Part shown: piece after piece, positions 34,249-42,778 of the stretch | How positions within the stretch are numbered: the stretch's first letter is position 1 | How the letters are laid out: every line of letters starts with the position of its first letter | NCBI GenBank assembly: GCA_963819695.1 | Contig: CAWFXD010000001.1 | Coordinates: forward strand, 682,001 to 746,000 | Length of the DNA: 64,000 nt | Direction: 5' to 3' | Source: DASZIT01 sp963819695 | GTDB taxonomy: Bacteria; Actinomycetota; Acidimicrobiia; Acidimicrobiales; RAAP-2 | Position numbers and translations under genes: made by a program | Notes under the pieces: generated by a model | What the model was told of the DNA's origin: nothing | Databases searched by the model: none | What the model saw: the letters and a program-made list of their open reading frames with translations, nothing else

Positions 34249-34983
34249 TCACGCCGCCGCGCACGCGTCGAGGAGGGCAGCGAGCTCGGCGGGGGCGCGA
34301 GCCGCGACATTGTGGCCGGCATCGATGTCGATCAGCTTGGCGCCCCCCATGTTGGCGATCATGGTGTCGACCAACTCCGGTGTGATCAGCGTGTCCTGAA
34401 GGCAGCGGATGTAGGTCCGAGGCAGGTCGGTGGGAAATCCATCCCAGGTGAACGGCTCGAACAACGGGCCGGGTGCCTCGAGGCCCAGCCTCGGCCCGTT
34501 GTCGACCAGTTCGAGGTGGGTGACGATCGGTGGTTCTCCCGGGCGCAATCCGCCCAGCGTGCGTCCAGACGTCCGGTCCACGAGCGCGTCGTGATGCTCG
34601 ATCGTCCGGGTTCGTAGGTCGTCCCGCATGAATTCCACCGGCGCCCGCCCTTCCGCCGGGACGTTGGCGGTGACGAAGATCAGTCCCCGAGTCCTCCTAC
34701 CGAGACGGGCGGCCACCCCCGGGATCACGAATCCGGCCCCCGAATGGCCAACCAGTACGACGTCGTCGAGCCCGGCGGCCTCGATGTCATCGCAGACGGA
34801 TTGGATCCAGTCGGCGCGGGTCAGGGTGCCAAGGTCGGCCGGCTTGTAGCGCCGACCCGGGAGGTCGACGGCCAGTGCATCGTGGTCGAGGTACTCGATG
34901 ACCCCGTCCCACATCACTGAGGTGGTCATGGCTCCGTGGACCAGGACGATCGTCGGTCGGGATCGTGCGCCGTCGGGTGGCAC
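34249..34983 (-). CDS. Alpha/beta hydrolase
   Basis: 244-residue alpha/beta hydrolase. TIVLVHGAMTTSVMWDG forms the oxyanion region, VLVGHSGAGFVIPG the nucleophile elbow with serine, and IDIDAGHNVAARAP the histidine. A cap region lies between. It could cleave an ester or a C-C bond in a ring-opened product. It follows the ligase stop by three bases and precedes the Rieske gene by 63, so it belongs to the minus-strand oxygenase operon. Confidence 0.85.
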   Translation of the reverse strand: MPPDGARSRPTIVLVHGAMTTSVMWDGVIEYLDHDALAVDLPGRRYKPADLGTLTRADWIQSVCDDIEAAGLDDVVLVGHSGAGFVIPGVAARLGRRTRGLIFVTANVPAEGRAPVEFMRDDLRTRTIEHHDALVDRTSGRTLGGLRPGEPPIVTHLELVDNGPRLGLEAPGPLFEPFTWDGFPTDLPRTYIRCLQDTLITPELVDTMIANMGGAKLIDIDAGHNVAARAPAELAALLDACAAA

Positions 34984-34986
34984 CGG

Positions 34987-36657
34987 TCAGCGCTTCTCGT
35001 AGGTAATGCCCGCCGCCTCGGCATCCCAGGTCGTCGCGGTCACCCCTTCGTCGCGCAGTTCGCGTTTGAGGACCCGCCCGACCGGGCTCCGGGGTAGCTC
35101 CAACCGGAACTCGACGTAGCGGGGGAGGACGAAGTAGGGGAGCCGTTCCACACACCACCGGAACAGTTCCTCGGGTTGGAGATCGGCTCCGGCTTTGAGG
35201 GTGGCCGTCACCTTCAGGTCGTCCTCGGTCAGCTGGCTGGGCACGGCATGGACGGCGACATCGGACAGGGCGCCGTGGCTCATCAGCACGCTCTCCACTT
35301 CGTAGCTCGAGATGTTCTCTCCCCTCCGCCGCAGGTAGTCGGCTTTGCGATCCACGAAGAACAGAAACCCGTCCTCGTCGATCCGGCCGATGTCGCCGGT
35401 GTGGTACCACCAGTTCCGACTGGTCTCGACGGTCACCTCCGGACGGCCCCAGTAGCCCTCGAACATCACGTGGGGGCGCTTGGGCCGCACCACCACCTCG
35501 CCGTCGACCCCCCGGGGCAGCTCGCCGTCATCGTCGTCGAAGATACGAACGTCGAAGTATTCGTCGTTGATCTTGCCGGCGGCATTGGGTTTGTTGGTCA
35601 CCCCGGGCGGCTGCCACGACACCAGACTCGCCTCGGTGACGCCGTAGGCGCCGCTGAACGTCTTGACGCCGAAGCGCTCCCGGATGACGTCGTCGACCTC
35701 GACGGGCATCGGGGCGGCACCGAGGAGGCGAAGGGTGTGGTTGGCCTCGGGTCGGCCGGACCGGGGCATTTCGGGTCGATCGGCGTCATGGGCCAGGAGG
35801 TAGGCCATCGTTCCCAACGTGGAGGTGATGGTCGCCCCCACCCGATTCATCTCGGACCAGAAGTTGGACACCGAGAACTTCCGGTAGATCGCCCCCCGCC
35901 CGCCGTAGAGCAAGGTACCCACCACCACCGTGGTGAGGGCATTGAAGTGATAGAGGGGGAGCGGGGTCCACACCACGTCCTCAGCGGTGCGCTGCCAGCA
36001 GATCCCGATCTGCCGGGCCAGGGCCTCGTGGTAGTTGTGGGTGAGCATGCAGCCCTTGGAGGGACCCGTCGTCCCTCCGGTGTAGATGAAGGTGGCCAGG
36101 TCCGACGGCCGGATGGTCACGGTCGGCTCGCGATCATCGACTTCCTGCAGATCCGTCCACCGGTGGACGGCAACCCGTCCGAGATCGGGAAGGTCGGCGC
36201 CGGAGGGGGCATCGTCGCCGTCCCCGGTCATCTCGTCGTCCAATATGAATACGTGTTCGAGGTCGGGGAGCTCGTCGACCACCTCGACCAGGCGTTGGGC
36301 CAGGCTCTTGGCCACGATCACCACCTTGGCTCCACAGTCGGCCAACTGATGAAGCAGATAAGTGCCCTTGTAGGCGGTGTTGACCGGTACCGCGATCCGC
36401 CCGCCGAGCACGATCCCGGCCCAGGCCTCCACGGCCTCGGGGGAGTTCTCCAACAGAGTGGCGATCCGATCGTGTTGCCGTGACCCGAGGTCGTCCAGTG
36501 CCGCCGCCAGCCGCCAACCGCTTCGGACCACCTGTGACGCGGTCAGTTTGGTCCCGCAGACATCCAGGTACTCGTGGTCAGGGTTCTCGGCCAGGCGGTC
36601 GTCGAACAGCGACGGGATGGTGCACTGCGCGCCGCTCTTCCAGACGTTGTCAGCCAC
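34987..36657 (-). CDS. AMP-forming acyl-CoA synthetase (FadD17/CaiC-like)
   Basis: 556-residue ligase activating a carboxylic acid to its CoA ester. P-loop FIYTGGTTGPSKGCMLTH, then SGAYGVTEAS, the hinge NWWYHTGDIGRIDEDGFLFF with RKADYLRRRGENIS, and a C-terminal lysine in SPVGRVLKRELR are all intact. GTG start at 36657. First gene of the minus-strand operon continuing to the hydrolase, Rieske and P450 genes, which suggests the acid is oxidised after or during CoA activation. Confidence 0.9.
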   Translation of the reverse strand: MADNVWKSGAQCTIPSLFDDRLAENPDHEYLDVCGTKLTASQVVRSGWRLAAALDDLGSRQHDRIATLLENSPEAVEAWAGIVLGGRIAVPVNTAYKGTYLLHQLADCGAKVVIVAKSLAQRLVEVVDELPDLEHVFILDDEMTGDGDDAPSGADLPDLGRVAVHRWTDLQEVDDREPTVTIRPSDLATFIYTGGTTGPSKGCMLTHNYHEALARQIGICWQRTAEDVVWTPLPLYHFNALTTVVVGTLLYGGRGAIYRKFSVSNFWSEMNRVGATITSTLGTMAYLLAHDADRPEMPRSGRPEANHTLRLLGAAPMPVEVDDVIRERFGVKTFSGAYGVTEASLVSWQPPGVTNKPNAAGKINDEYFDVRIFDDDDGELPRGVDGEVVVRPKRPHVMFEGYWGRPEVTVETSRNWWYHTGDIGRIDEDGFLFFVDRKADYLRRRGENISSYEVESVLMSHGALSDVAVHAVPSQLTEDDLKVTATLKAGADLQPEELFRWCVERLPYFVLPRYVEFRLELPRSPVGRVLKRELRDEGVTATTWDAEAAGITYEKR

Positions 36658-36717
36658 CCTGGTTCGATCCCTTCTGCCGGGCTGGCAATTGCCGTACCTC
36701 GGGCGACTGCCTAAGTC

Positions 36718-36735
36718 GAATATAATGTACAGTTG
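36718..36735. promoter_or_regulatory. Divergent promoter with CAACTGTA-type motif
   Basis: The reverse complement of this 18-mer matches 12078-12095 at 16 of 18 positions. It contains TATAAT on the plus strand (36721-36726) and TATATT on the minus strand, so it may serve both divergent ligase genes. A shared regulator with the amidohydrolase at 12098 is possible. Confidence 0.55.
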
Positions 36736-38227
36736 GCATGCCTTCGAACCGATCGTCCATCCGGTGACCGCCGGCCAACTGGCCGGTCTGTTGGCCGATC
36801 ATCCACTTCCCGATTCTGCCCGACTCATCAGCACGTTGAGCGGGTCGGTGACCGCCGGCGAGGTCCGGGCAAGCGCCGCCGCCGTCGCCGAACAGCTGCG
36901 CTCCCGGGGCGTCGAGTCCGGCCAGGCGGTCGTCATCCACTTGCCCAACGGGCCGGAGTTCATCTCCGCGATGTTCGGGGTCTGGATGGCGGGAGCCGTC
37001 TTCGTGCCGGCCAACGCCCGGCAGCCAATGGCCGAATTCGACCATGTCATCGGGGCAACCGGCCCGGCAGCGGTGATCGATGGGGCCGGAGTGCGGGATT
37101 CCGAGGGGGTACGGACCTCTTACGAGCCGGATACCGCCTTTGTCACCTGGACTTCCGGCACCACCGGACGACCACGGCCGATCTTGCAAACCCACTCGGG
37201 CTATCTGGAGCTGTTGGACAGGGTTCTCGGACCCCTGCGGGGAAGGTCGGCCGATCCGGCGCGGCCCCCGTCCCCTAATCTGGTGCCCGTCTCGCTGGCC
37301 CTCAATGCCGGGATCTACAACGTCCTGTTCGGCCTGCGCGCCGGTGCGGAGTTGGTGGTCATGGATCGATTCTCCACCACTGAGTTCGCCACCCTGGTCG
37401 ACCGTTTCTCGATCCGATCCACGGTACTGCCACCGGCGGCAATGGTGATGCTGGCCGACGACGACGACGTCACCGATCTGGCTCCGCTCCGGTACGTACG
37501 CAGCATCACCGCTCCATTGTCCCCACTGTCGGCGCGTCGCTTCTCCGACAAGTTCGGTGTCACCGTGCTCAACGGGTACGGCCAGGCGGAGATCGGCGAA
37601 GTCATCGGATGGACGGCCGCCGACGCCCGGGAACACCCCGACAAAGTCGGCGCCGTCGGTCGGCCCCATCCCGGAGTGGCCATCAAGGTGATCGACGAGG
37701 ACGGTTCGGAAGTGTCCGACGACGCGGTGGGCGAGCTACTGGTGAAACCTCCAAGCATGGCGTCGGGGTATGCCGATGGCGGCAGCCTTGATGACCGGAT
37801 CGACGAAGGCGGTTACGTGCGCACGGGTGACTACGCCCGGGTGGACGGGGACGGATTCGTATGGATCGAGGGCCGGGTAGGAGACCTGATCAACCGGGGC
37901 GGCAACAAGGTGTTCCCCGGCCAGGTGGAGGAGGTCCTGTGCCTGTCGCCTCAGGTGATCGAGGCGGCCGTGGTCGGCGTTCCCGATGAGCGGCTGGGAG
38001 AAGTCCCGGTCGCCTTCGTGGTCGGCTCCGCACCCGACGATGAACTCGAGCGCCTGTGCCGCGATCACCTGGTCGCCTACAAGATCCCGGTGGCCTATCG
38101 ACGTGTCGCGGCCTTACCCAGAAGCGAGGTCGGAAAGGTCCTCCGCCGCGAATTGATCGCCCGGGCGGATGATGAGATCGGCGCATCCGGCCCGGCGGGA
38201 GGGGATTCCGTCGATCCGAGCGGGTGA
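36725..38227 (+). CDS. AMP-forming acyl-CoA synthetase
   Basis: About 500-residue ligase. FVTWTSGTTGRPRPILQTHS is the P-loop (note the proline after R where lysine-glycine is usual), followed by LNGYGQAEIG, VRTGDYARVDGDGFVWIEGR and the terminal SEVGKVLRRELIA with the catalytic lysine. The N-terminus is uncertain: ATG 36725 lies inside the likely -10 box, so GTG 36764 (VTAGQLAGLLADHP) may be the true start. Divergent from another ligase, and convergent with a GntR gene through a shared palindrome. Confidence 0.85.
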   Translation: MYSWHAFEPIVHPVTAGQLAGLLADHPLPDSARLISTLSGSVTAGEVRASAAAVAEQLRSRGVESGQAVVIHLPNGPEFISAMFGVWMAGAVFVPANARQPMAEFDHVIGATGPAAVIDGAGVRDSEGVRTSYEPDTAFVTWTSGTTGRPRPILQTHSGYLELLDRVLGPLRGRSADPARPPSPNLVPVSLALNAGIYNVLFGLRAGAELVVMDRFSTTEFATLVDRFSIRSTVLPPAAMVMLADDDDVTDLAPLRYVRSITAPLSPLSARRFSDKFGVTVLNGYGQAEIGEVIGWTAADAREHPDKVGAVGRPHPGVAIKVIDEDGSEVSDDAVGELLVKPPSMASGYADGGSLDDRIDEGGYVRTGDYARVDGDGFVWIEGRVGDLINRGGNKVFPGQVEEVLCLSPQVIEAAVVGVPDERLGEVPVAFVVGSAPDDELERLCRDHLVAYKIPVAYRRVAALPRSEVGKVLRRELIARADDEIGASGPAGGDSVDPSG

Positions 38228-38240
38228 CCCATCCGGGTCA
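38225..38240. terminator. Palindrome carrying both convergent stop codons
   Basis: TGACCC-ATCC-GGGTCA. The left TGA is the stop of the ligase (38225-38227) and the right TCA is the reverse stop of the GntR gene (38238-38240). It could form a short bidirectional terminator hairpin. Confidence 0.4.
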
Positions 38241-38966
38241 GGCAGAGGCGAGCTCCGGGTCGAAGAGGCCGCGGTCGTCGAAGAGCAGGGTCACTCTGTT
38301 TCCGACCTGTCGCATCATCTTCGCGTACTCGGCCGAAGCTCTTTCGCCGTCATTGTCCCGCATCGCCCGAACGATGGCAGCCAGGCCCCGCCTCTCCACG
38401 TCCACCGCCCCGGGCACCAATTCGAAGAAGTTGCCCGGGACCAGCGCCGACATGGCCCGCAACACCACCATGATCCGGGGGGACGCTGCCGCCTTGAGAA
38501 TGGCGCCATGAAAGTCGATGGACAGCTGCCGTTGGGCTTCGGGGTCGGTGGCGTCGGCGAAACCTTTCTGGATGTCGGCAAGGACGTCAGGCAGGTCCTT
38601 GCTCCCGCGGGCCAGCGCCCGTTTCGCCGCGAAGCCATAGATCAGGCCGAAGAGCTCGTAGTGGTCATGAACCGCCCGCTTGTCGAGGGAGTTGATGAAC
38701 GCCCCCCGGTGCATCTCGATGGTCACCCAGCCCTCGCGCTCGAGAACGATGAGCGCTTCCCGCACCGGGATTCGGCTCACCCCCAGATCCTGGGCAATGG
38801 CATCCTGGGGTACCCGCATGCCGGGGAGAAGCACGCCGTCGAAGATCAGCGTTCGGATGTGCAACGCAATGTGTTCGGCACTGCTGGTGCGGACTATCCT
38901 CTTGCCACGATTCACCGTCGAGCGCTGCGAAGGTGCTCCACGAGAATTGCCAGAGGAAGACGCCAC
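38238..38966 (-). CDS. GntR-family regulator (FCD/FadR subfamily)
   Basis: 242-residue regulator. The winged helix-turn-helix includes VPQDAIAQDLGVSRIPVREA near residues 52-71, and the all-helical FCD ligand domain has DFHGAILKAAASPRI. FCD regulators often sense organic acids or acyl-CoAs. The GTG start at 38966 lies six bases from a TAAGAT -10, so its mRNA is probably leaderless. Divergent from the crotonase-SDR operon at 39146, which it probably controls. Confidence 0.9.
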   Translation of the reverse strand: MASSSGNSRGAPSQRSTVNRGKRIVRTSSAEHIALHIRTLIFDGVLLPGMRVPQDAIAQDLGVSRIPVREALIVLEREGWVTIEMHRGAFINSLDKRAVHDHYELFGLIYGFAAKRALARGSKDLPDVLADIQKGFADATDPEAQRQLSIDFHGAILKAAASPRIMVVLRAMSALVPGNFFELVPGAVDVERRGLAAIVRAMRDNDGERASAEYAKMMRQVGNRVTLLFDDRGLFDPELASA

Positions 38967-38970
38967 ATAG

Positions 38971-38986
38971 ATATCTTATGCGATAT
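38971..38986. promoter_or_regulatory. GntR promoter and ATATC...GATAT inverted repeat
   Basis: ATATC-TTATGC-GATAT overlaps the minus-strand -10 TAAGAT (38978-38973), which ends six bases before the GTG at 38966. The position suits autoregulation. A related GATA sequence follows near 38994. Confidence 0.5.
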
Positions 38987-39145
38987 TGCCAGTGAGATAC
39001 GTCCTCTCGCAGATCCTCGGTTCTTGTCCCAAGCGGGAACCTTCTTGAGCTCTGATTGCCGCCACATCTCGATCGATGGCGGGACGAGCGGGATCCAACG
39101 CACCATGGTGGCCGAACACCTTCTCCAACTTCCAAGGGGGCATCG

Positions 39146-39925
39146 ATGACTGACAAGGTTTCGCTGGAGCTGGGTGGTTCCGTCGCGGTGATCACCAACA
39201 ACAACCCGGACAAGCGCAACGCCTTCGACGACGAGATGGACCAGCGCCTGTTCGAGATCCTGGCCGAGCTCAAGCAACGTCCCGAGGTGCGAGCGGTGAT
39301 CTGGCGGGGAGAGGGGAAGGCCTGGTCTTCGGGTCGGGACGTCTCCGTCATCGGGAACAACGTCACCCCCCTCAGCCACCACGAGCTCATGACCCGTGGC
39401 CATCGGGGGATCCTTCAGGTCTTCGACCTCGACGTTCCGATCATCGTGGCCATTCAGGGCTGGGCGATCGGGGGATCCTTCCAGCGGGCCCTGCTCTGTG
39501 ACATCCGGATCGCCGCCGAGGGTGCGAGGTTCATGCTTCCCGAAGTCGGTCACGGGGTCATCCCCGATACCGGCGGGATGGGCAAGCTGTTCCAGATCTG
39601 CGGCACCGGTGTCGTCAGCGATCTGGTCCTCACCGGGCGCACCATGAGCGTCGAGGAGGCGTTCGCCCATGGGATCGTCTCCCGGGTGGTGGCACCCGAG
39701 AAGCTCGACGAGACGGCCTGGGAGATGGCCACCAAGATCGCCGCGGCGCCGGCGGTCACCATCAAGATGGCCCGCCGGGTCCTGCAACACCTGAGCGAGC
39801 CGGGGATCCGCTCCTCCATGGAGGACGAGCTGATCTATCAGACCTTCGTCAACAAATCGTCGGATATCGCCGAGTTGAAGGCAGCCACGGCCGAGGGCCG
39901 CGAGCCGAGATACACAGGGAGCTGA
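39146..39925 (+). CDS. Enoyl-CoA hydratase
   Basis: 259-residue crotonase. NNPDKRNAFDDEM, SSGRDVSVIGNN, the oxyanion segment QGWAIGGSFQRALLCDIRIA and FMLPEVGHGVIPDTGG retain the PE glutamate and an acidic second residue, so hydratase activity is plausible. ATG 39146 has AAGGGGG upstream. First gene of a plus-strand operon with the SDR two bases downstream, and divergent from the GntR regulator. Confidence 0.9.
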   Translation: MTDKVSLELGGSVAVITNNNPDKRNAFDDEMDQRLFEILAELKQRPEVRAVIWRGEGKAWSSGRDVSVIGNNVTPLSHHELMTRGHRGILQVFDLDVPIIVAIQGWAIGGSFQRALLCDIRIAAEGARFMLPEVGHGVIPDTGGMGKLFQICGTGVVSDLVLTGRTMSVEEAFAHGIVSRVVAPEKLDETAWEMATKIAAAPAVTIKMARRVLQHLSEPGIRSSMEDELIYQTFVNKSSDIAELKAATAEGREPRYTGS

Positions 39926-39927
39926 CC

Positions 39928-40821
39928 ATGACCGAACTCGCAGGACTGCGTGAGCCGCCCCCATCCGGAAGCTCCGCGCTGGCCGAAGGAACCTTCGCCG
40001 GGATTGGCGTGTTCGTGACCGGGGGAGGGACCGGCCTCGGCAAGGCCATCGCCGCCGAGTTCGGGCGGCTCGGCGCCGACCTGGTCATCGCCAGCCGCAA
40101 GCCGGAGCATCTCGACGCCGGGAGAGAATCCGCCGAAGCGCTCGGATCCCGGGTGCTGGCCGTCGGCTGCGACATCCGCGACCCCGATCAGATCAGCGCC
40201 GCCTTCGCGGAGGCCACCTCGGCGTTCGGCTTGCCGGAGGTGCTGATCAACAATGCCGCGGCCAACTTCCCCATCCCGGCCGAGGACATGTCGCCGAATG
40301 CCTGGCGGACGGTGGTGGACATCACCCTCAACGGCACGTTCTTCTGTGCACGCGAGTTCGCCCGCCGTCACCTGGAGGCCGGAACCCCGGGCTCGATCAT
40401 CAATGTCGGTGCCTCGTATGCCTGGACCGGCGGTCCGGGTTTCGCCCACTCGGCCGCGGCCAAGGCCGGGGTGAAGAACATGGTCGAGACCCTGGCCGTG
40501 GAGTGGGGCCCCTACGGCATCCAGGTGAACGGCCTGGTACCGGGTCTCTTCCCCCACGAGGACATGACCGCCGACATCACCGGAAACCTCGATCGCACCC
40601 GCGAGAAGGATGCCTGTCAGCCCGCCCTCCGGGTCGGCCGGCTCCGGGAGCTGGGCTGGGCGGCCACCTTCCTGGCTTCCCCGTACGCCCGGTTCATCTC
40701 CGGTCACACCCTGGTCGTGGACGGCGCCAACTGGCAGCGCCGGACACTCACCAACCCCTCGGTGGTGACGGTCCGGGACCAGATGGGGCGCGGGCCGTTC
40801 GACCCGAGTCCGGCCCCTTGA
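39928..40821 (+). CDS. SDR, 2,4-dienoyl-CoA reductase-like
   Basis: 297-residue SDR. VFVTGGGTGLGKAIAAEFG binds NADP. INNAAANFPIPAEDMSPNAW and the S-x-x-x-K arrangement in FAHSAAAKAGVKNMVETLAV replace the usual Y-x-x-x-K, as in the peroxisomal/mitochondrial 2,4-dienoyl-CoA reductase (DECR) family. A role in removing a double bond from a dienoyl-CoA fits its position directly after an enoyl-CoA hydratase (ATG 39928, two bases after the stop). Confidence 0.85.
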   Translation: MTELAGLREPPPSGSSALAEGTFAGIGVFVTGGGTGLGKAIAAEFGRLGADLVIASRKPEHLDAGRESAEALGSRVLAVGCDIRDPDQISAAFAEATSAFGLPEVLINNAAANFPIPAEDMSPNAWRTVVDITLNGTFFCAREFARRHLEAGTPGSIINVGASYAWTGGPGFAHSAAAKAGVKNMVETLAVEWGPYGIQVNGLVPGLFPHEDMTADITGNLDRTREKDACQPALRVGRLRELGWAATFLASPYARFISGHTLVVDGANWQRRTLTNPSVVTVRDQMGRGPFDPSPAP

Positions 40822-40838
40822 CCCCTTCGGAGCCCTCG

Positions 40839-41507
40839 ATGCCGGCCGACTCTGCCCGCCGGAAGGGAGACCGGCTGGCTCGGCTGGTGAGCCCGTCCAC
40901 GTCGGCGGTGCTGGTCCAGGAAATGCAGCCGGGTGTGGTCGGCACCGGATCGGGACTTCCGGCCTTGGCCGAGGCCGGGGCCTCTGTCTCGTTGATCGGC
41001 CAGGTGGCCACGGTGGTGAGGGCGGCCCGGGCGGCCGGGGTGAGGGTGGTGCACTGCACCGCCGAGAATCTGCCCGACGAATTCGGCGCCAACCGGAATG
41101 CCCGGGTATTCGGGGCGGCCCGAAGGGCCGGAATGGAGAACGCTCCCGGGTCCGAGGCGGTCCGGCCGGTCCCCGAAGTCGGTACCGAACCCGGCGACGT
41201 GGTCCTTCCCCGATACCACGGGCTGAGTCCGATGACGGGCTCGCCGCTCGACAGCCTGCTTCGCAACGACGGGGTGACCACCGTGGTGGTGGTGGGGGTA
41301 TCCCTCAATGTTGCCATTCCCAACCTGGTCTTCGACGCGGTGAATCGCTCGTACCAGGTGGTGGTGGTGTCCGACGCGGTGGTCGGCGTCCCGGTGGAAT
41401 ACGGACGTCAGGTCCTGGACCACTCGTTGTCGCTGGTGGCCACCCTGGCCTCGACCGACGAGGTCGTGGAGGCGTGGACATCGAGCGGATCCAACCCGGT
41501 CGGTTGA
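40839..41507 (+). CDS. Isochorismatase-fold protein lacking catalytic residues
   Basis: 222-residue cysteine-hydrolase-fold protein. The three family positions appear altered: the N-terminal D of LLxxDxQ is glutamate (VLVQEMQPGVVG), the lysine region reads VVLPRYHGLSPM with arginine, and the nucleophile strand VVVVGVSLNVAIPNLVFDAV has alanine where cysteine is expected. The fold is otherwise well kept (VVVVSDAVVGVPVEYG). It is therefore probably a non-hydrolytic binding protein, or uses other chemistry. ATG 40839 has GGAG upstream; 17 bases after the SDR stop. Confidence 0.78.
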   Translation: MPADSARRKGDRLARLVSPSTSAVLVQEMQPGVVGTGSGLPALAEAGASVSLIGQVATVVRAARAAGVRVVHCTAENLPDEFGANRNARVFGAARRAGMENAPGSEAVRPVPEVGTEPGDVVLPRYHGLSPMTGSPLDSLLRNDGVTTVVVVGVSLNVAIPNLVFDAVNRSYQVVVVSDAVVGVPVEYGRQVLDHSLSLVATLASTDEVVEAWTSSGSNPVG

Positions 41508-41545
41508 CGCCGCCGGAAGCGGGATGGAACCTCGGAAACCGTTCG

Positions 41546-41556
41546 CATACAGTATG
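41546..41556. promoter_or_regulatory. CATAC-A-GTATG promoter palindrome
   Basis: An 11-base palindrome in the short gap before the solute-binding-like gene, overlapping TACAGT as a possible -10. GCATACAGTATGAA resembles the AT-rich patch at 3131-3144 (11 of 14 bases). Confidence 0.35.
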
Positions 41557-41602
41557 AAATCGGCTCGTTGTCGGCCCGCCCCGGGTCGGCGTACGCGGGC
41601 AC

Positions 41603-42727
41603 ATGGGAAGGAGCCCGGTCATCGATACCACCGACAACCAATGGACAGGGGCGGCCGATCCCATCAAGATCGGGTGGCTCGGATCCGCCCTCGACGGCCC
41701 CGACGGCGGCTACAACAAGATCCACCGGATGGCCTTCGATGAGGCCGGCGAGCAGGGCCTGATCGACCGGCCGGTCGAGTTCGTCCTCCACGCGGAGAAC
41801 GGGCTGCCCAACGGCTCGGCCCGCAATGCCACCGACGGGTTCAAGTACCTGGTCGACCAGGGATGCATCGGGGTCGCCGGCGCCTACAGCTCCGACAACG
41901 CCATGGTGGTGGCACCGCTGGCCAACGAGCTGAAGATCCCGCTGATCAGCTGGGCCGGCACCGAGCGGCTGGCGGGCGACTACTGCTTCCGACTCGGAAA
42001 CGGCGACTGCGGCGGCGATGCCGCGTTGTGCGTCGCCTGGTTGGCCCGCAAGGGTTACACGCGGGTGGCGGTTCTCAGCGAGGTCTCACCCAACGGCGAC
42101 GAGTACTTCCGCTTCTTCCGCCAGGAGTGCCGACGGCACGGATTGAGCATCGTTGCCCTCGAGACGGTCAGTCAGCACCCGGCGCGCCTGGCCGACAACC
42201 TCGACAACCTCCGGCAGTCGAACCCCGACGCGCTCTGTTACATGGGGTACGGCATGCTGGCGTTACAGGGTCTGCTGCGCAAAGCGCTCGACGAGCTGGC
42301 CTGGGATCCACCGCGGATCATGAGCACCGCCTTCATGTTCTACCTGATGGGGTTCGAGAAATTCGAGGGATGGGTCGGCATCGACCAGTTCAACCCCGAC
42401 AACCCGCTCACCCAAGGATTCCACGACCGGTTTGTCGCCCGCTACGGGCAGAGCCCGCCGCTGTGGCCGAACGCCATCCCGGTCCTGGCCTTCGACACCG
42501 CCCGGGTGCTCGCCGAAGGGCTGTTTCGGGCGCCGACCCTCTCCGGCCCAGGTTTGAAGGACGGGCTCGAACGGATCCGCTTCATGCCCAGCACGACGGG
42601 TGGGCCCCGTACCCACATCGCCTGCGCCCCTCACGAGCACGGCATGTTCCGGGGGGACTGGCTTCTCTACGGACGGGTCCAGGACGGAAAGCTCGAGTTC
42701 GAAGGCCTCTTCGAGCCATGGGAGTGA
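41603..42727 (+). CDS. Solute-binding-like (Peripla_BP_6) protein without signal peptide
   Basis: 374-residue protein of the branched-chain amino-acid-binding/AmiC type. IKIGWLGSALDGPDGG, GVAGAYSSDNAMVVAPLANE and FMFYLMGFEKFEGWVG follow the usual two-lobe order. The N-terminus (MGRSPVIDTTDNQWTGAADP) is hydrophilic, with no hydrophobic core or lipobox, so it appears cytoplasmic. It may be a ligand sensor rather than a transporter subunit; no permease or ATPase gene is nearby. The start is not certain: a GGAAGGAG stretch lies just after the ATG, with no canonical start codon at the right distance. Confidence 0.78.
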   Translation: MGRSPVIDTTDNQWTGAADPIKIGWLGSALDGPDGGYNKIHRMAFDEAGEQGLIDRPVEFVLHAENGLPNGSARNATDGFKYLVDQGCIGVAGAYSSDNAMVVAPLANELKIPLISWAGTERLAGDYCFRLGNGDCGGDAALCVAWLARKGYTRVAVLSEVSPNGDEYFRFFRQECRRHGLSIVALETVSQHPARLADNLDNLRQSNPDALCYMGYGMLALQGLLRKALDELAWDPPRIMSTAFMFYLMGFEKFEGWVGIDQFNPDNPLTQGFHDRFVARYGQSPPLWPNAIPVLAFDTARVLAEGLFRAPTLSGPGLKDGLERIRFMPSTTGGPRTHIACAPHEHGMFRGDWLLYGRVQDGKLEFEGLFEPWE

Positions 42728-42778
42728 GCAACAACCGCGGGCGGCGACCCCCGGCCGGACCCGGGCGATAGAGAGTCG

